A stretch of DNA of 64,000 nt from the NCBI RefSeq assembly GCF_004795835.1, contig NZ_CP039249.1:3571001-3635000 (forward strand), given 5' to 3'. Positions 26,482 through 35,824 of this stretch are shown here, piece by piece; the stretch's first letter is position 1, and every line of letters begins with the position of its first letter. A program made the position numbers and the translations under genes. The stretch comes from Sphingomonas sp. PAMC26645. GTDB taxonomy: Bacteria; Pseudomonadota; Alphaproteobacteria; Sphingomonadales; Sphingomonadaceae. The notes under the pieces are model-generated. The model searched no databases. It was given only the letters and a program-made list of their open reading frames with translations, and was not told where the DNA came from.

Positions 26482-26694
26482 GATGCCCCTGCTAGACCAC
26501 AGCCCTTTCATAATCCTGAAGCGCTGACAACATCGCCGTATCGACGCTGGGGAGAGCGTGCCGGAGTAGGACGACTTCGCACGCGATTCGATTCCGCGGT
26601 CAGCAAGTCGATGGCGCCAACAGACGATACCGGTTTGCACCGTGCCGCTGTATGGCGCGGTGCGTGGACGTCGATTCCGTCCCAGGAGACCGCA

Positions 26695-27921
26695 ATGCTT
26701 TCCGGATTTGGCCTGCGTACGTTTTGGGCGATCGTCGTGGTCGTCATCGCTGCCGTGGCGGTGTTCGCGCTCACCCGCGACGTGCAGGGCGCGATCGTCG
26801 CGCTTGTCGGGGGAATCGCAGCCGCGCTGGTGGCGGCCGGCACCGGGGACGAGACGCCTGCCATGGATGACGCGACGAGCGTGTCGCCGTCGGTGCTCGA
26901 CGACGTTCTCGATGCGATCGTCGCGCCGGTGATGCTGGTCGAGGACGGCCGCGTAGTGGTCGCCAATCGTGCCGCGCGGACGTTGCTCGGCGCGCATATC
27001 CTTGGCGAGGACGCGCGCGTTGCGATTCGCCATCCTGCGGCGGCAGAGCGCCTCGGGACGCCGGGGCCGATCGACGGCGAGCGACCGATCGAGCTGGTCG
27101 GGCTCGGCACGCGGGATCAGCGCTGGGAAATGCTACTCAGCGAGACGTCGGAAGGCCAGCGAATCGTCCACCTTGTCGACCAGACCGGCAACTATGCCGC
27201 CGAGCGGATGCGGATCGATTTCGTCGCCAATGCGAGTCATGAATTGCGCACGCCGTTGGCTTCGATTCTCGGGTTTATCGAGACCTTGCGCGACGAGGCG
27301 GGCGAGGATGCCGAGGTGCGCGCGCGGTTCCTGAAGGTGATGGACGACGAGGCGCGACGGATGCAGCGGCTGGTCGAGGATCTGATCTCGCTGTCGCGCA
27401 TCGAGGCGGAAAAATTCCGCCTCCCGGACCAAGCGGTCGATTTCGCGCAGCTGGTCGAGGACACGCGCGAGGAACTGGCCGATGCCGCGGGCGATCGCGG
27501 GCACGATCTGGTCGCGACGATCGATCCGAACCTCTCCTCGGTGTCGGGGGATCGGGTGCAGCTGTCGCAGATGCTCCACAACCTCATAGGCAATGCGATG
27601 AAGTACGGGCGTGCGGGGACGCCGGTGACGATCGAACTGAAGCGCGACGATGCCGGGATGATCCGCCTGTCGATCCGCGACGAGGGCGACGGCATCGCGG
27701 CGGTGCACATCCCGCGGTTGACCGAGCGCTTCTATCGCGCGGACGCGGGGCGCAGCCGGTCGCTGGGCGGTACGGGTCTCGGGCTGGCGATCGTCAAGCA
27801 TATCGTCGAGCGACACCGTGGGCGTCTCGATATCGCGAGTCAGGTCGGCGTCGGGACGGTGGTTTCCGTCATCCTGCCCCCGAGCGGCGGCGCGACCAAA
27901 GGCGCTGTCATAAAAGGGTAA
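26695..27921 (+). CDS. phoR: Phosphate regulon sensor histidine kinase
   Basis: Senses phosphate status through the Pst system and phosphorylates PhoB. 408 residues: two N-terminal membrane segments (about 8-26 and 31-48), a PAS-like region (70-165), HisKA with H182 in ANASHELRTPLA, and HATPase_c with LHNLIGNAMKYG, RDEGDGI and GGTGLGLAIVKHI. Start at 26695 is fixed by AGGAG six bases upstream. It leads the phoR-pst-phoU-phoB cluster; a Pho-box half-site overlaps its 3' end. Confidence 0.92.
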   Translation: MLSGFGLRTFWAIVVVVIAAVAVFALTRDVQGAIVALVGGIAAALVAAGTGDETPAMDDATSVSPSVLDDVLDAIVAPVMLVEDGRVVVANRAARTLLGAHILGEDARVAIRHPAAAERLGTPGPIDGERPIELVGLGTRDQRWEMLLSETSEGQRIVHLVDQTGNYAAERMRIDFVANASHELRTPLASILGFIETLRDEAGEDAEVRARFLKVMDDEARRMQRLVEDLISLSRIEAEKFRLPDQAVDFAQLVEDTREELADAAGDRGHDLVATIDPNLSSVSGDRVQLSQMLHNLIGNAMKYGRAGTPVTIELKRDDAGMIRLSIRDEGDGIAAVHIPRLTERFYRADAGRSRSLGGTGLGLAIVKHIVERHRGRLDIASQVGVGTVVSVILPPSGGATKGAVIKG

Positions 27922-27937
27922 CCCAACTGTCACACAG
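27905..27937 (+). promoter_or_regulatory. Candidate Pho box before pstS
   Basis: CTGTCATAAAA (27905-27915) and CTGTCACACAG (27927-27937) match PhoB half-sites (CTGTCAT plus AT-rich tail) and are exactly 22 bases, i.e. two 11-base steps, apart; the intervening GGGTAACCCAA is degenerate. The first copy overlaps the phoR stop. PhoB is encoded in the same cluster. Confidence 0.65.
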
Positions 27938-27967
27938 GATCGTCTTAAGTACCGCTAAGGCCGGTGC

Positions 27968-29026
27968 ATGACGGGAATTCTGGTGCAGCGGTTCGTTCTT
28001 CTTGGGGTGGTTGGGGCTCTTGCCGCGTGCGTCGATCAGGCGAACGGCGGCGGCGCGGGCTCACGCGACCAGATCACCGCTGTCGGGTCCTCCACCGTCT
28101 ATCCGTTCACGACGATGATCGCCGAGCAGCTCGTCGCGAACGATCCAGACGCAAAGGCGCCGGTGATCGAATCGACCGGGACCGGGGCTGGCATGAAGCT
28201 GTTCTGTGCCGGCGTCGGCGCGGCGCATCCCGATATCGAGGACGCCTCGCGCCGGATGAAGGCGAGCGAGTATGCGACGTGCGCGAAGAACGGCGTGCGC
28301 GACGTGATCGAGATCCAGGTCGGGATCGACGGCATCGCCTTTGCCGAGGCGAAGAACGGCCCGAAGATGCAGCTGACGCCGACCGACCTCTACAAGGCGC
28401 TCGCCGCCAATCCGGGCGGCAAGGTGAACACGGCTCGCGTCTGGCGCGACGTTAATCCCGCGCTGCCGGCGGTGCCGATCCAGGTTTACGGTCCCCCGGC
28501 CACCAGTGGCACGCGCGATGCGCTGGCCGAGCTGATCCTGACCAAGGGGTGCGAGGCGAGCGATCCTTCAGCCAAGGCGCTCGCGAAGTCGGATGCCGAG
28601 GCGCACAAGGCGCTGTGTACGCGGGTGCGCGAGGACGGCGTGTATGTCGATGCGGGCGAGAACGACAATCTGATCGTCCAGAAATTGCAGTCGAACCCCA
28701 ATGCGATCGGCGTGTTCGGCTACAGTTATCTCGAAGAGAATAAGGACGACGTGAACGGGGTGTCGATCTCGGGCGTGGCGCCGACCTATGCGACGATCGC
28801 GGACAACGCGTATCCGGGGTCCCGGCCGCTCTATATCTACGTGAAGAAGGCGCACCTGACGGCGATCCCGGGACTGCGGAACTTGTTGAAGCTGTATGCG
28901 GCGAACTGGGGGGCGACGGGGCCGTTGGTGAAGCGGGGGTTGATTGCGTCTCCGGCGGCGATCCAGGCGCGGTCGGCGGCGATCATCGCGAATGAGACTG
29001 TGCTGGATCCGGCGGTTTTGTCGTGA
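27968..29026 (+). CDS. pstS: Phosphate ABC transporter substrate-binding lipoprotein
   Basis: Periplasmic phosphate-binding protein of 352 residues. A lipoprotein signal peptide ends LGALAAC type (VGALAAC21). Phosphate-site loops are visible as AVGSSTVYPFT, GTGAGMKLFC and GPPATSGTRDALAEL. Downstream a pair of type A repeats (29027-29333) separates it from pstC, which may help uneven expression of the abundant binding protein versus the permease. Expected to be induced by PhoB under phosphate starvation. Confidence 0.95.
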   Translation: MTGILVQRFVLLGVVGALAACVDQANGGGAGSRDQITAVGSSTVYPFTTMIAEQLVANDPDAKAPVIESTGTGAGMKLFCAGVGAAHPDIEDASRRMKASEYATCAKNGVRDVIEIQVGIDGIAFAEAKNGPKMQLTPTDLYKALAANPGGKVNTARVWRDVNPALPAVPIQVYGPPATSGTRDALAELILTKGCEASDPSAKALAKSDAEAHKALCTRVREDGVYVDAGENDNLIVQKLQSNPNAIGVFGYSYLEENKDDVNGVSISGVAPTYATIADNAYPGSRPLYIYVKKAHLTAIPGLRNLLKLYAANWGATGPLVKRGLIASPAAIQARSAAIIANETVLDPAVLS

Positions 29027-29043
29027 TGGGTGTTTCGTCCAAC

Positions 29044-29137
29044 CGCACACCCCTCCTAGTTCCCTCGCGAACGCGGGGGCCCAGGGGCCAAGCGCGCGAT
29101 CGGAACTTAGCTGGGCCCCCGCGTCCGCGGGGGAACG
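29044..29137. repeat. Palindromic repeat, type A, pstS-pstC gap (copy 1)
   Basis: Arms ctcgcgaacgcgggggccca (29053) and tgggcccccgcgtccgcggg (29114) can pair over most of their length. With the next copy it fills the 307-base pstS-pstC interval, which holds no gene. Confidence 0.75.
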
Positions 29138-29171
29138 GGGGTTTTGGCGCGATAGCCCCACTTAACAGGGC

Positions 29172-29280
29172 AACCACCCCGGCGAAGGCCGGGGCCCAAC
29201 GGGGCACCGTTGCATTGGTGAGCACAGCCCGCCGTTACTGCGACCTTTCCAACTGGGCCCCGGCCTTCGCCGGGGTGGCG
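29172..29280. repeat. Palindromic repeat, type A, pstS-pstC gap (copy 2)
   Basis: Arms accccggcgaaggccggggc (29175) and gccccggccttcgccggggt (29258) are exact complements over about 20 bases. A near twin lies at 41718-41826, including the similar inner part ttac and aactgggccccgg. Confidence 0.8.
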
Positions 29281-29333
29281 GCTAGTGACTTGGTGCGCAT
29301 GCGCGCAACCAATCATTGCGGGCGAGAAGTATA

Positions 29334-30710
29334 ATGTCCCCGATCGCCCTCCTCTTCCTCGTCCTAGGCTTAGGCTTGATCGGCTGGCTCACCGCCCGAG
29401 TCCGCGCCACGCGCTTCCGCGCCGGCAGCACCGTGCGGTTCAGTTCGCTGCCGTCGCATCACGGCTGGTACGTCGCGCTGTGGACCGCGATCCCGCCGCT
29501 CGTCTTCCTCGTGGTCTGGTCGATGACCGCGCCCGCGCTCGTCACCGATGCTGTGCTCGCCACGCCAGCCGCGATCCAGCTCCCCCCGCCCGGCTTCGAC
29601 CGCGCATCGATCCTGTCCGAAGCGCGCAGCCTCGCGGAAGGCCGCAGCTTCGGTGCGTTCCACGGACTCGCCCGCACGCTCGCCCCGTCCTACGCCGCGG
29701 CGCAATCGCGCTACGACTGGATCGCCACCGCCGCCGCGCTGCTGCTCGCCTTTGCCGGCGGTGCGTTCGCCTTCACGCGCGTGAAGCCCGGGTTCGGCGC
29801 GCGGACGCAGGTCGAGCGGGTGGTGATGCTGATGCTGCTTGGCGCATCGCTGATCGCGATCCTGACCACGGTCGGGATCGTCGCCTCGCTACTGTACGAG
29901 TCCGCGCGGTTCTTCTCGGTCGTGCCGATCACCGATTTCCTGTTCGGCACGCATTGGAGCCCGCAGGTTATCGACGGCCGCGATCCGGGCGCGTCGCTCG
30001 GCGCGGTGCCGCTGTTCTGGGGGACGTTCTTCATCGGCGCGGTGATCGCGATGATCGTCGCGATCCCGTTCGGGCTGATGAGCGCGATCTACCTCACGCA
30101 ATATGCCGCGCCGAACACGCGCAAATGGATGAAGCCGATTCTCGAGGTGCTCGCGGGCGTGCCGACCGTCGTCTACGGCTATTTTGCCGCGCTGACCGTC
30201 GCGCCCGCGGTGCGTGACCTCGCCGTATCCGTCGGGATCAGCTGGGCGTCGTCCGAGAGCGCGCTCGCCGCCGGCCTCGTCATGGGGATCATGATCATCC
30301 CGTTCGTGTCGTCGATGGCCGACGATTCGATCGCGGCGGTCCCCTCGTCGATGCGTGACGGGAGCCTCGCGATGGGCGCGACCTCGTCCGAGACGATCCG
30401 CCGCGTGCTACTCCCGGCCGCCCTGCCCGGCGTCGTCGGCGGCGTGTTGCTCGCCGTGTCGCGCGCGATCGGCGAGACGATGATCGTCGTCATGGCCGCC
30501 TCCGGTGTCGCGACGCTGACGCTCAACCCGTTCGCAAGCACCACCACCGTAACCAAGCAGATCGTCGACCTGCTGACCGGCGAGGCCGAGTTCGACAGCC
30601 CCAAGACGCTTGCCGCGTTCGCGCTGGGCCTGACGCTGTTCGTGGTCACGCTCCTTCTCAACATCGTCGCGCTGCGCGTCGTCAAACGGTACCGCGAAGC
30701 CTATGAGTGA
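29334..30710 (+). CDS. pstC: Phosphate ABC transporter permease PstC (extended form)
   Basis: Inner-membrane permease of 458 residues, longer than enterobacterial PstC because of an N-terminal extension with extra membrane and periplasmic segments (about residues 1-160). The conserved permease core has LEVLAGVPTVVYGYFAAL, the EAA-type loop MRDGSLAMGATSSETIRRVLLPAALPGVVGG and SRAIGETMIVVMAAS. ATG at 29334 is chosen for GGCGAGAAG upstream; a TTG at 29316 is possible. It overlaps pstA by eight bases. Confidence 0.93.
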   Translation: MSPIALLFLVLGLGLIGWLTARVRATRFRAGSTVRFSSLPSHHGWYVALWTAIPPLVFLVVWSMTAPALVTDAVLATPAAIQLPPPGFDRASILSEARSLAEGRSFGAFHGLARTLAPSYAAAQSRYDWIATAAALLLAFAGGAFAFTRVKPGFGARTQVERVVMLMLLGASLIAILTTVGIVASLLYESARFFSVVPITDFLFGTHWSPQVIDGRDPGASLGAVPLFWGTFFIGAVIAMIVAIPFGLMSAIYLTQYAAPNTRKWMKPILEVLAGVPTVVYGYFAALTVAPAVRDLAVSVGISWASSESALAAGLVMGIMIIPFVSSMADDSIAAVPSSMRDGSLAMGATSSETIRRVLLPAALPGVVGGVLLAVSRAIGETMIVVMAASGVATLTLNPFASTTTVTKQIVDLLTGEAEFDSPKTLAAFALGLTLFVVTLLLNIVALRVVKRYREAYE

Positions 30711-32001
30711 CACGCTCGTGCCCCAGATTCCTGTGACCAATGCCGAGCCGGTGCGCCGCGTGCCGACCGACTGGACGACGCAGGCGATGCAATCGCGCAT
30801 CCGCCGCCGCTACGCGTCCGAGCGCCGCTTCCGCTTCGCCGGGCTCGCCGCGGTATGGCTGTCGGCGGCGTTCCTCGCCTATTTGCTGATCACGATGGTG
30901 ATGCAGGGCGCGAGCGGGTTCGTCGAGACGCGCGTGTCGCTCCCGGTCGACCTCGCCGCCGCCAAGCTGCCGATCGAGCCCGCCCGCCTCGTCGGTCGCG
31001 GCGCCGATCTCGCGCTTGCCGGTGCAGGGCTGGAAGGCACGGTCGACCTCGCCGCGACCAAGGCGTTCGGCAAGGACGGCACCGACCTGCTTTCCGACGG
31101 CGCCTGGGCGGTGGTCCGCGATGCGATCAAGGCCGACCCGTCGCTACTCCAGCGCAAGACCGTGTTCGAGGTTCCCGTCTCCAGCCCGATCGACGTCGCC
31201 GCCAAGGGCAACGGCACGCGCGACGCCGAAGCGGTCGTCGCGCGGCTGAAGGCGAGCGGGGCGCTGACCCGCGGGTTCAACGCGGGCTTCCTCACCTCGG
31301 CGGACTCGACCGATGCGACCCGAGTCGGGATCTGGGGGGCGTTCAAGGGGTCGTTGCTGACGATGATCGTCACGCTGTTGCTGGCGTTCCCGATCGGCGT
31401 GCTGTCCGCGCTGTATCTCGAGGAATATGCGCCGAAGAACCGCTGGACCGACCTGATCGAGGTGTCGATCAACAACCTCGCGGCGGTGCCGTCGATCATC
31501 TTCGGCCTGCTCGGGTTGGCCGTATTCCTAGGCACGTTCGGGATGCCGCGGTCGGCACCGATCGTCGGTGGCCTCACGCTCGCGCTGATGACCATGCCCG
31601 TCATCGTCATCGCCGGGCGCAACGCGATCAAGGCGGTGCCGCCGTCGATCCGCGACGCCGCGCTCGGCATCGGCGCGTCGCCGGTCCAGGTCGTGTTCCA
31701 CCACGTCCTGCCGCTCGCGCTGCCCGGCATCCTCACGGGCACGATCATCGGCATGGCGCGTGCGCTGGGCGAGACCGCGCCGTTGTTGATGATCGGCATG
31801 CGTGCCTTCATCGCCGCGCCTCCGTCCGGGCTCAGCGATCCCGCGACCGTGCTGCCCGTCCAGATCTTCCTCTGGTCCGATCAGGTCAGCCGCGGCTTCG
31901 TCGAGAAGACCTCCGCCGCGATCATCGTCCTGCTCGTGTTCCTGCTCGCGATGAACGGCGTCGCGATCTACCTCCGCAACCGATTCGAGACCCGCTGGTG
32001 A
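30703..32001 (+). CDS. pstA: Phosphate ABC transporter permease PstA (extended form)
   Basis: Second permease subunit, 432 residues. An N-terminal extension with one membrane anchor and a periplasmic region (about 55-200) precedes the core: [36 protein letters not shown], the EAA loop [31 protein letters not shown] and [14 protein letters not shown]. Start overlaps the pstC end; its stop overlaps the pstB start as TGATG. Confidence 0.94.
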   Translation: MSDTLVPQIPVTNAEPVRRVPTDWTTQAMQSRIRRRYASERRFRFAGLAAVWLSAAFLAYLLITMVMQGASGFVETRVSLPVDLAAAKLPIEPARLVGRGADLALAGAGLEGTVDLAATKAFGKDGTDLLSDGAWAVVRDAIKADPSLLQRKTVFEVPVSSPIDVAAKGNGTRDAEAVVARLKASGALTRGFNAGFLTSADSTDATRVGIWGAFKGSLLTMIVTLLLAFPIGVLSALYLEEYAPKNRWTDLIEVSINNLAAVPSIIFGLLGLAVFLGTFGMPRSAPIVGGLTLALMTMPVIVIAGRNAIKAVPPSIRDAALGIGASPVQVVFHHVLPLALPGILTGTIIGMARALGETAPLLMIGMRAFIAAPPSGLSDPATVLPVQIFLWSDQVSRGFVEKTSAAIIVLLVFLLAMNGVAIYLRNRFETRW

Positions 32002-32780
32002 TGCCAAAACCTTTCAAGCCTCCCGTCCTCAAGATGACGGCGCGCAACGTCTCTGTCGCCTATGGCAGCAAGATCGCGATCAACGACGTCTCGATCGACG
32101 TCGACCAGGACGAGGTGGTCGCGTTCATCGGCCCGTCGGGCTGCGGCAAGTCGACCTTCCTGCGCACGCTCAACCGCATGAACGACACCGTCGCGAGCGC
32201 GCGCGTGACCGGCGAGATCAAGCTCGACGGCCAGGACATCTATTCGCCCGACATGGACGTGGTGCAGCTCCGCGCCCGCGTCGGCATGGTGTTCCAGAAG
32301 CCCAACCCGTTCCCGAAATCGATCTACGAGAACGTCGCCTATGGCCCGCGCATCCACGGTCTCGCGGGCGCCAAGGCGGATCTCGACCGGATCGTCGAGA
32401 AGTCGCTGCGGCGGGCGGGCCTGTGGGACGAGGTCAAGGATCGGCTGAGCGACAGCGGTACGGCGCTATCGGGCGGCCAGCAGCAGCGGCTGTGCATCGC
32501 GCGGGCGATCGCGGTCGATCCCGAGGTCATTTTGATGGACGAGCCGTGTTCGGCACTCGATCCGATCGCGACCGCCAAGATCGAGGAGCTGATCCACGAA
32601 TTGCGCGGCCGCTATGCCATGGTGATCGTCACGCACAACATGCAGCAGGCGGCGCGCGTCAGCCAGAAGACCGCGTTCTTCCACCTCGGCACGCTGGTCG
32701 AATACGGCAACACCTCGGACATCTTCACCAATCCCCGCGAAGAGCGGACCAAGGATTACATCACCGGCCGTTACGGCTGA
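32001..32780 (+). CDS. pstB: Phosphate ABC transporter ATP-binding protein
   Basis: ATPase of the high-affinity phosphate importer, 259 residues. Walker [10 protein letters not shown] (44-52), Q-loop [18 protein letters not shown] signature [14 protein letters not shown], Walker [14 protein letters not shown] and H-loop [12 protein letters not shown] are all intact. The start ATG overlaps the pstA stop codon by one base; longer frames lie inside pstA. Confidence 0.97.
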   Translation: MPKPFKPPVLKMTARNVSVAYGSKIAINDVSIDVDQDEVVAFIGPSGCGKSTFLRTLNRMNDTVASARVTGEIKLDGQDIYSPDMDVVQLRARVGMVFQKPNPFPKSIYENVAYGPRIHGLAGAKADLDRIVEKSLRRAGLWDEVKDRLSDSGTALSGGQQQRLCIARAIAVDPEVILMDEPCSALDPIATAKIEELIHELRGRYAMVIVTHNMQQAARVSQKTAFFHLGTLVEYGNTSDIFTNPREERTKDYITGRYG

Positions 32781-32794
32781 GTCGGGAAACGACC

Positions 32795-33484
32795 ATGAAC
32801 ACGCATACGGTCAAGGCCTTCGACAACGACATCGGCGAGCTCCGCGGGTTGATCTCGCAGATGGGCGGGCTCGCCGAGGACGCGATCGACAAGGCGATGC
32901 GGGCGCTGCAACGCAACGACCTCGCGCTCGCGGAACAGGTGCGCGTCGCCGACAAGCAGATCGACGTCATCGAGGCTGAGGTCGAGCGGCTCGCGGTGCG
33001 GATCATCGCCCTGCGCGCGCCGATGGCGGTCGATCTCCGCGAGGTGGTCGCCGCGCTGAAGATCGCGGGCGTCGTCGAGCGGATCGGCGATTACGCCAAG
33101 AACATCGCCAAGCGCGTGCCGATGATCGAGAGCGAGCACCGGATCGAGCCGATCTCGATCCTGCCGGCGATGGGCCGGATGGCGAGCGAGATGGTCCACG
33201 ACGTGCTCGACGCGTTCGCCGCGCGCGACCCCGAGGAAGCTGTCCGCGTCGTCGAATGCGACAATGCGCTCGACGATTTCTACGACAGCATCTTCCGCAC
33301 GCTCGTCACCTACATGGTCGAAAATCCAAAGACGATCAGCCAGGTCGCGCATCTGCTGTTCGTCGCCAAGAACCTCGAGCGGATCGGCGACCACGCCACC
33401 AACGTCGCCGAGATGGTCTATTTCGCCGCGACCGGCACGCAGATGGTCGATCGCGAACGCGGCATAAAGAAGGAGCAGGCATAA
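32795..33484 (+). CDS. phoU: Phosphate signalling regulator PhoU
   Basis: A 229-residue all-helical protein with the two PhoU repeats; conserved E/DxxxD-type metal-binding segments are seen as KIAGVVERIGDYAKNIAK and LLFVAKNLERIGDHATNVAE. It damps PhoR signalling when Pst transports phosphate. It begins 14 bases after pstB and its stop overlaps the phoB start (TAATG). Confidence 0.95.
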   Translation: MNTHTVKAFDNDIGELRGLISQMGGLAEDAIDKAMRALQRNDLALAEQVRVADKQIDVIEAEVERLAVRIIALRAPMAVDLREVVAALKIAGVVERIGDYAKNIAKRVPMIESEHRIEPISILPAMGRMASEMVHDVLDAFAARDPEEAVRVVECDNALDDFYDSIFRTLVTYMVENPKTISQVAHLLFVAKNLERIGDHATNVAEMVYFAATGTQMVDRERGIKKEQA

Positions 33485-34176
33485 TGGCACGCGCGAAAAT
33501 GCTGTTGGTCGAGGACGATGCTGCGCTGGCCGAATTGCTGGTCTGGCATTTCAAGCGCGAGGATTTCGAGATCGCGCATACCCCCGATGGCGAGGAAGCC
33601 TTGCTGCTCGCCAAGGAGAAGGTGCCCGACATCGTCCTGCTCGACTGGATGGTCGAGGGGCTGTCGGGGATCGAGGTCTGTCGTCGCCTGCGCCGCGCAC
33701 CCGAGACGCAGAACGTGCCGATCATCATGCTCACCGCGCGTGGTGAGGAGGAGGATCGCGTGCGCGGGCTCGAAACCGGTGCCGACGATTACGTGACCAA
33801 GCCGTTCTCGCCGCGCGAACTCGTCGCGCGCGTGGGTGCCGTGCTGCGCCGGGTCCGCCCTGCCCTCGCCGGCGAAGCGCTCAGCTATGCTGACATCGAG
33901 ATGGATACCGTCGGGCACAAGGTGCGTCGCTCGGGCGAGGTCGTGTCGCTCGGACCGACCGAGTTCCGGCTGCTCAAGCATTTCCTCGAGCATCCCGGCT
34001 GGGTGTTTTCGCGCGAGCGGCTGCTCGATGCGGTGTGGGGGCATGACAGCGATATCGAGAGCCGGACGGTCGACGTGCACATCCGGCGGCTGCGGAAAGC
34101 GATCAATGTCGGCGAGCGTCCGGACATCATCCGCACCGTCCGTTCGGCGGGGTATTCGCTCGATACGGGCGGATAA
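33484..34176 (+). CDS. phoB: Phosphate regulon response regulator PhoB
   Basis: OmpR/PhoB-type activator of 230 residues. Receiver domain: acidic pair D11-D12, phospho-acceptor D54 (VLLDWMVEGLSG), T84 region (IMLTARGEE) and the conserved Lys in DDYVTKPFSPREL. The C-terminal winged helix has GPTEFRLLKHFLEHPGWVFSRERLLDAVWG and RTVDVHIRRLRKAI. It should bind the Pho-box half-sites before pstS. Last gene of the operon. Confidence 0.95.
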   Translation: MARAKMLLVEDDAALAELLVWHFKREDFEIAHTPDGEEALLLAKEKVPDIVLLDWMVEGLSGIEVCRRLRRAPETQNVPIIMLTARGEEEDRVRGLETGADDYVTKPFSPRELVARVGAVLRRVRPALAGEALSYADIEMDTVGHKVRRSGEVVSLGPTEFRLLKHFLEHPGWVFSRERLLDAVWGHDSDIESRTVDVHIRRLRKAINVGERPDIIRTVRSAGYSLDTGG

Positions 34177-34292
34177 GGACTCTGTCCCGCGATGGGGCGA
34201 ATGGAATCGGATGCGAAACGAAGGACCCAAGCGCGACTTAGTGCGTTCAGACGTCGCGCTACCAAAATGGTGCACCCATTTAGGAGATTCAC

Positions 34293-34658
34293 ATGAAGTC
34301 CATCCTTCTCGCCGCTGCCGCTCTTCTCGCGTCGCCCGTGATCGCCCAGACGACGCCGCCGGCAGACCCCGCCGCGCAGACCGCACCGGCCGATCCCGCG
34401 ATGCAGACGGCACCGGCCGATCAGGCTGCCCCTGCCGACCCCGCAGCGCCTGCTGCACCGGCGGATCAGGCAATGGCCGCTCCTGCCGATCAGGCAGCGG
34501 CACCAGCCGCACCGATGGCAGGCGCACCGATGGCGCCTGGCGCAGGTCGCGTGACGTTCGGCCAGCCGACGGTAACGCCGCCGACGCCAGCACCGGCGAC
34601 GTATCCGGTGTGCTCGAAGACGGTCAAGGACGGCTGCCGCAACCGCGGCGGCAAGTAA
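34293..34658 (+). CDS. Exported Ala/Pro-rich repeat protein
   Basis: A 121-residue protein with a signal peptide (MKSILLAAAALLASPVIAQ, cleaved after residue 19) and an imperfect repeat APADPA/APADQA covering residues 22-75. The C-terminus YPVCSKTVKDGCRNRGGK holds two cysteines and is like the tails of small secreted sphingomonad proteins of unknown function. Shine-Dalgarno AGGAGA precedes the ATG. It follows phoB by 116 bases but seems a separate unit. Confidence 0.7.
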   Translation: MKSILLAAAALLASPVIAQTTPPADPAAQTAPADPAMQTAPADQAAPADPAAPAAPADQAMAAPADQAAAPAAPMAGAPMAPGAGRVTFGQPTVTPPTPAPATYPVCSKTVKDGCRNRGGK

Positions 34659-34719
34659 CTGACGTCTGCGTAGGTGGCGGATTTATCCGCCGCTTGCACG
34701 GCTAGCTTTACGTTCTAGG

Positions 34720-34754
34720 AAAGGCGCTCCAACGATAAGAGAGGAGCGCCTTTT
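34720..34754 (+). terminator. Terminator-like hairpin ending at the SDR start codon
   Basis: Stem AAAGGCGCTCC (34720-34730) pairs perfectly with GGAGCGCCTTT (34743-34753), loop of 12 bases, then TT. The 3' arm holds the only Shine-Dalgarno-like GGAG of the SDR gene, whose ATG is at 34757. Confidence 0.75.
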
Positions 34755-34756
34755 CC

Positions 34757-35656
34757 ATGTCTATTCGCTTTGACGGCCGGGTTGCCATCGTGACCGGTGC
34801 GGGTGGCGGCTTGGGGCGCGAATATGCGCTCGAACTCGCCCGCCGCGGTGCGAAGGTCGTGGTCAACGATCTGGGTGCGTCGCGCGACGGCACCGGACAT
34901 TCCGACGCCGCGCTGAAAGTCGTCGAGGAAATCGAGGCTGCCGGCGGCGAAGCGATGTCGAACGGCGGCAGCGTCACCGACTACGACCAGATGGTCGAGA
35001 TGGTTGCCCGCGCCTCCGAAAAATGGGGCGGCGTCCACATTCTCATCAACAATGCCGGCGTGCTACGCGACAAGAGCTTCGCCAAGATGGAGCCCGCCGA
35101 CTTCAAGTTCGTCGTCGACGTCCACCTGAACGGCTCGGCCAATGCTACCAAGGCGGTCTGGGACACGATGCGCAGCCAGAATTACGGCCGCATCCTGATG
35201 ACCGCATCCTCGACCGGTCTCTACGGCAATTTCGGGCAGGCGAACTACGGCGCCGCCAAGCTGGGCCTCGCCGGCTTGACCAAGACGCTCGCGATCGAGG
35301 GCGCGAAGAACAATATCAAGGTCAACACGATCGCGCCGACCGCGGGCACCCGGATGACGCAGGACATCTTCCCCGAGGAAGCGTTCAAGGCCTTTTCCCC
35401 CGACAAGGTCGCGCCTGCCGCGGTGTTCCTCGTGTCGGAAGATGCGCCGACCAACATGATCGTCGGCGCGGGCGCCGGCGTGTTCCAGGCGGCATATGTG
35501 ACGCTGACGCAGGGCAAGCTGCTGACCGGCGACGACCTGTCCGTCGAAGGCGTCGCAGCGCATTGGGACGCGATCATCGACCGCGCGGGTGAGATCGTCC
35601 CGCAGTCTGGCTCGGAACAGTCGATGACTATCCTGAGCAAGTTGCAGGAGCGGTAA
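34757..35656 (+). CDS. SDR-family 3-hydroxyacyl-CoA dehydrogenase-like protein
   Basis: A 299-residue short-chain dehydrogenase of the multifunctional-enzyme-2 type. NAD(P) site TGAGGGLGREYA (13-24), NDLGASRDG, NNAG (96-99), catalytic Ser in MTASSTGLYG and Y-x-x-x-K in ANYGAAKLGL. The C-terminal part (residues 230-299) is that of (3R)-hydroxyacyl-CoA dehydrogenases of peroxisomal MFE-2 type, suggesting fatty-acyl-CoA or steroid-type beta-oxidation. The start codon lies directly after a terminator-like hairpin. Confidence 0.85.
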   Translation: MSIRFDGRVAIVTGAGGGLGREYALELARRGAKVVVNDLGASRDGTGHSDAALKVVEEIEAAGGEAMSNGGSVTDYDQMVEMVARASEKWGGVHILINNAGVLRDKSFAKMEPADFKFVVDVHLNGSANATKAVWDTMRSQNYGRILMTASSTGLYGNFGQANYGAAKLGLAGLTKTLAIEGAKNNIKVNTIAPTAGTRMTQDIFPEEAFKAFSPDKVAPAAVFLVSEDAPTNMIVGAGAGVFQAAYVTLTQGKLLTGDDLSVEGVAAHWDAIIDRAGEIVPQSGSEQSMTILSKLQER

Positions 35657-35671
35657 ACGGCGGATCGATGG

Positions 35672-35806
35672 CACGTCGATCCTCCCCCGCCAGGGGGAGG
35701 TGGCAGGCGTCAGCCTGACGGAGGGGGCGGCGGCGATGACCATTGTATCGTGTCCTCCCCCTCCGTAACCTTCGGCGCCACCTCCCCCTGGCGGGGGAGG
35801 ATTCAA
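35672..35806. repeat. Palindromic intergenic repeat, type B
   Basis: Arms cctcccccgccagggggagg (35681-35700) and cctccccctggcgggggagg (35781-35800) are nearly exact complements; the inner ggcaggcgtcagcctgacgg makes a second hairpin. Convergent position between the SDR and the S24 gene. Confidence 0.8.
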
Positions 35807-35824
35807 AAATTAAACGCCAGCCTG

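Noticed and set aside
28568..29161. Minus-strand frame antisense to pstS
   Set aside because: Covers the pstS coding strand and a repeat; pstS is certain, and the frame has no features of its own.
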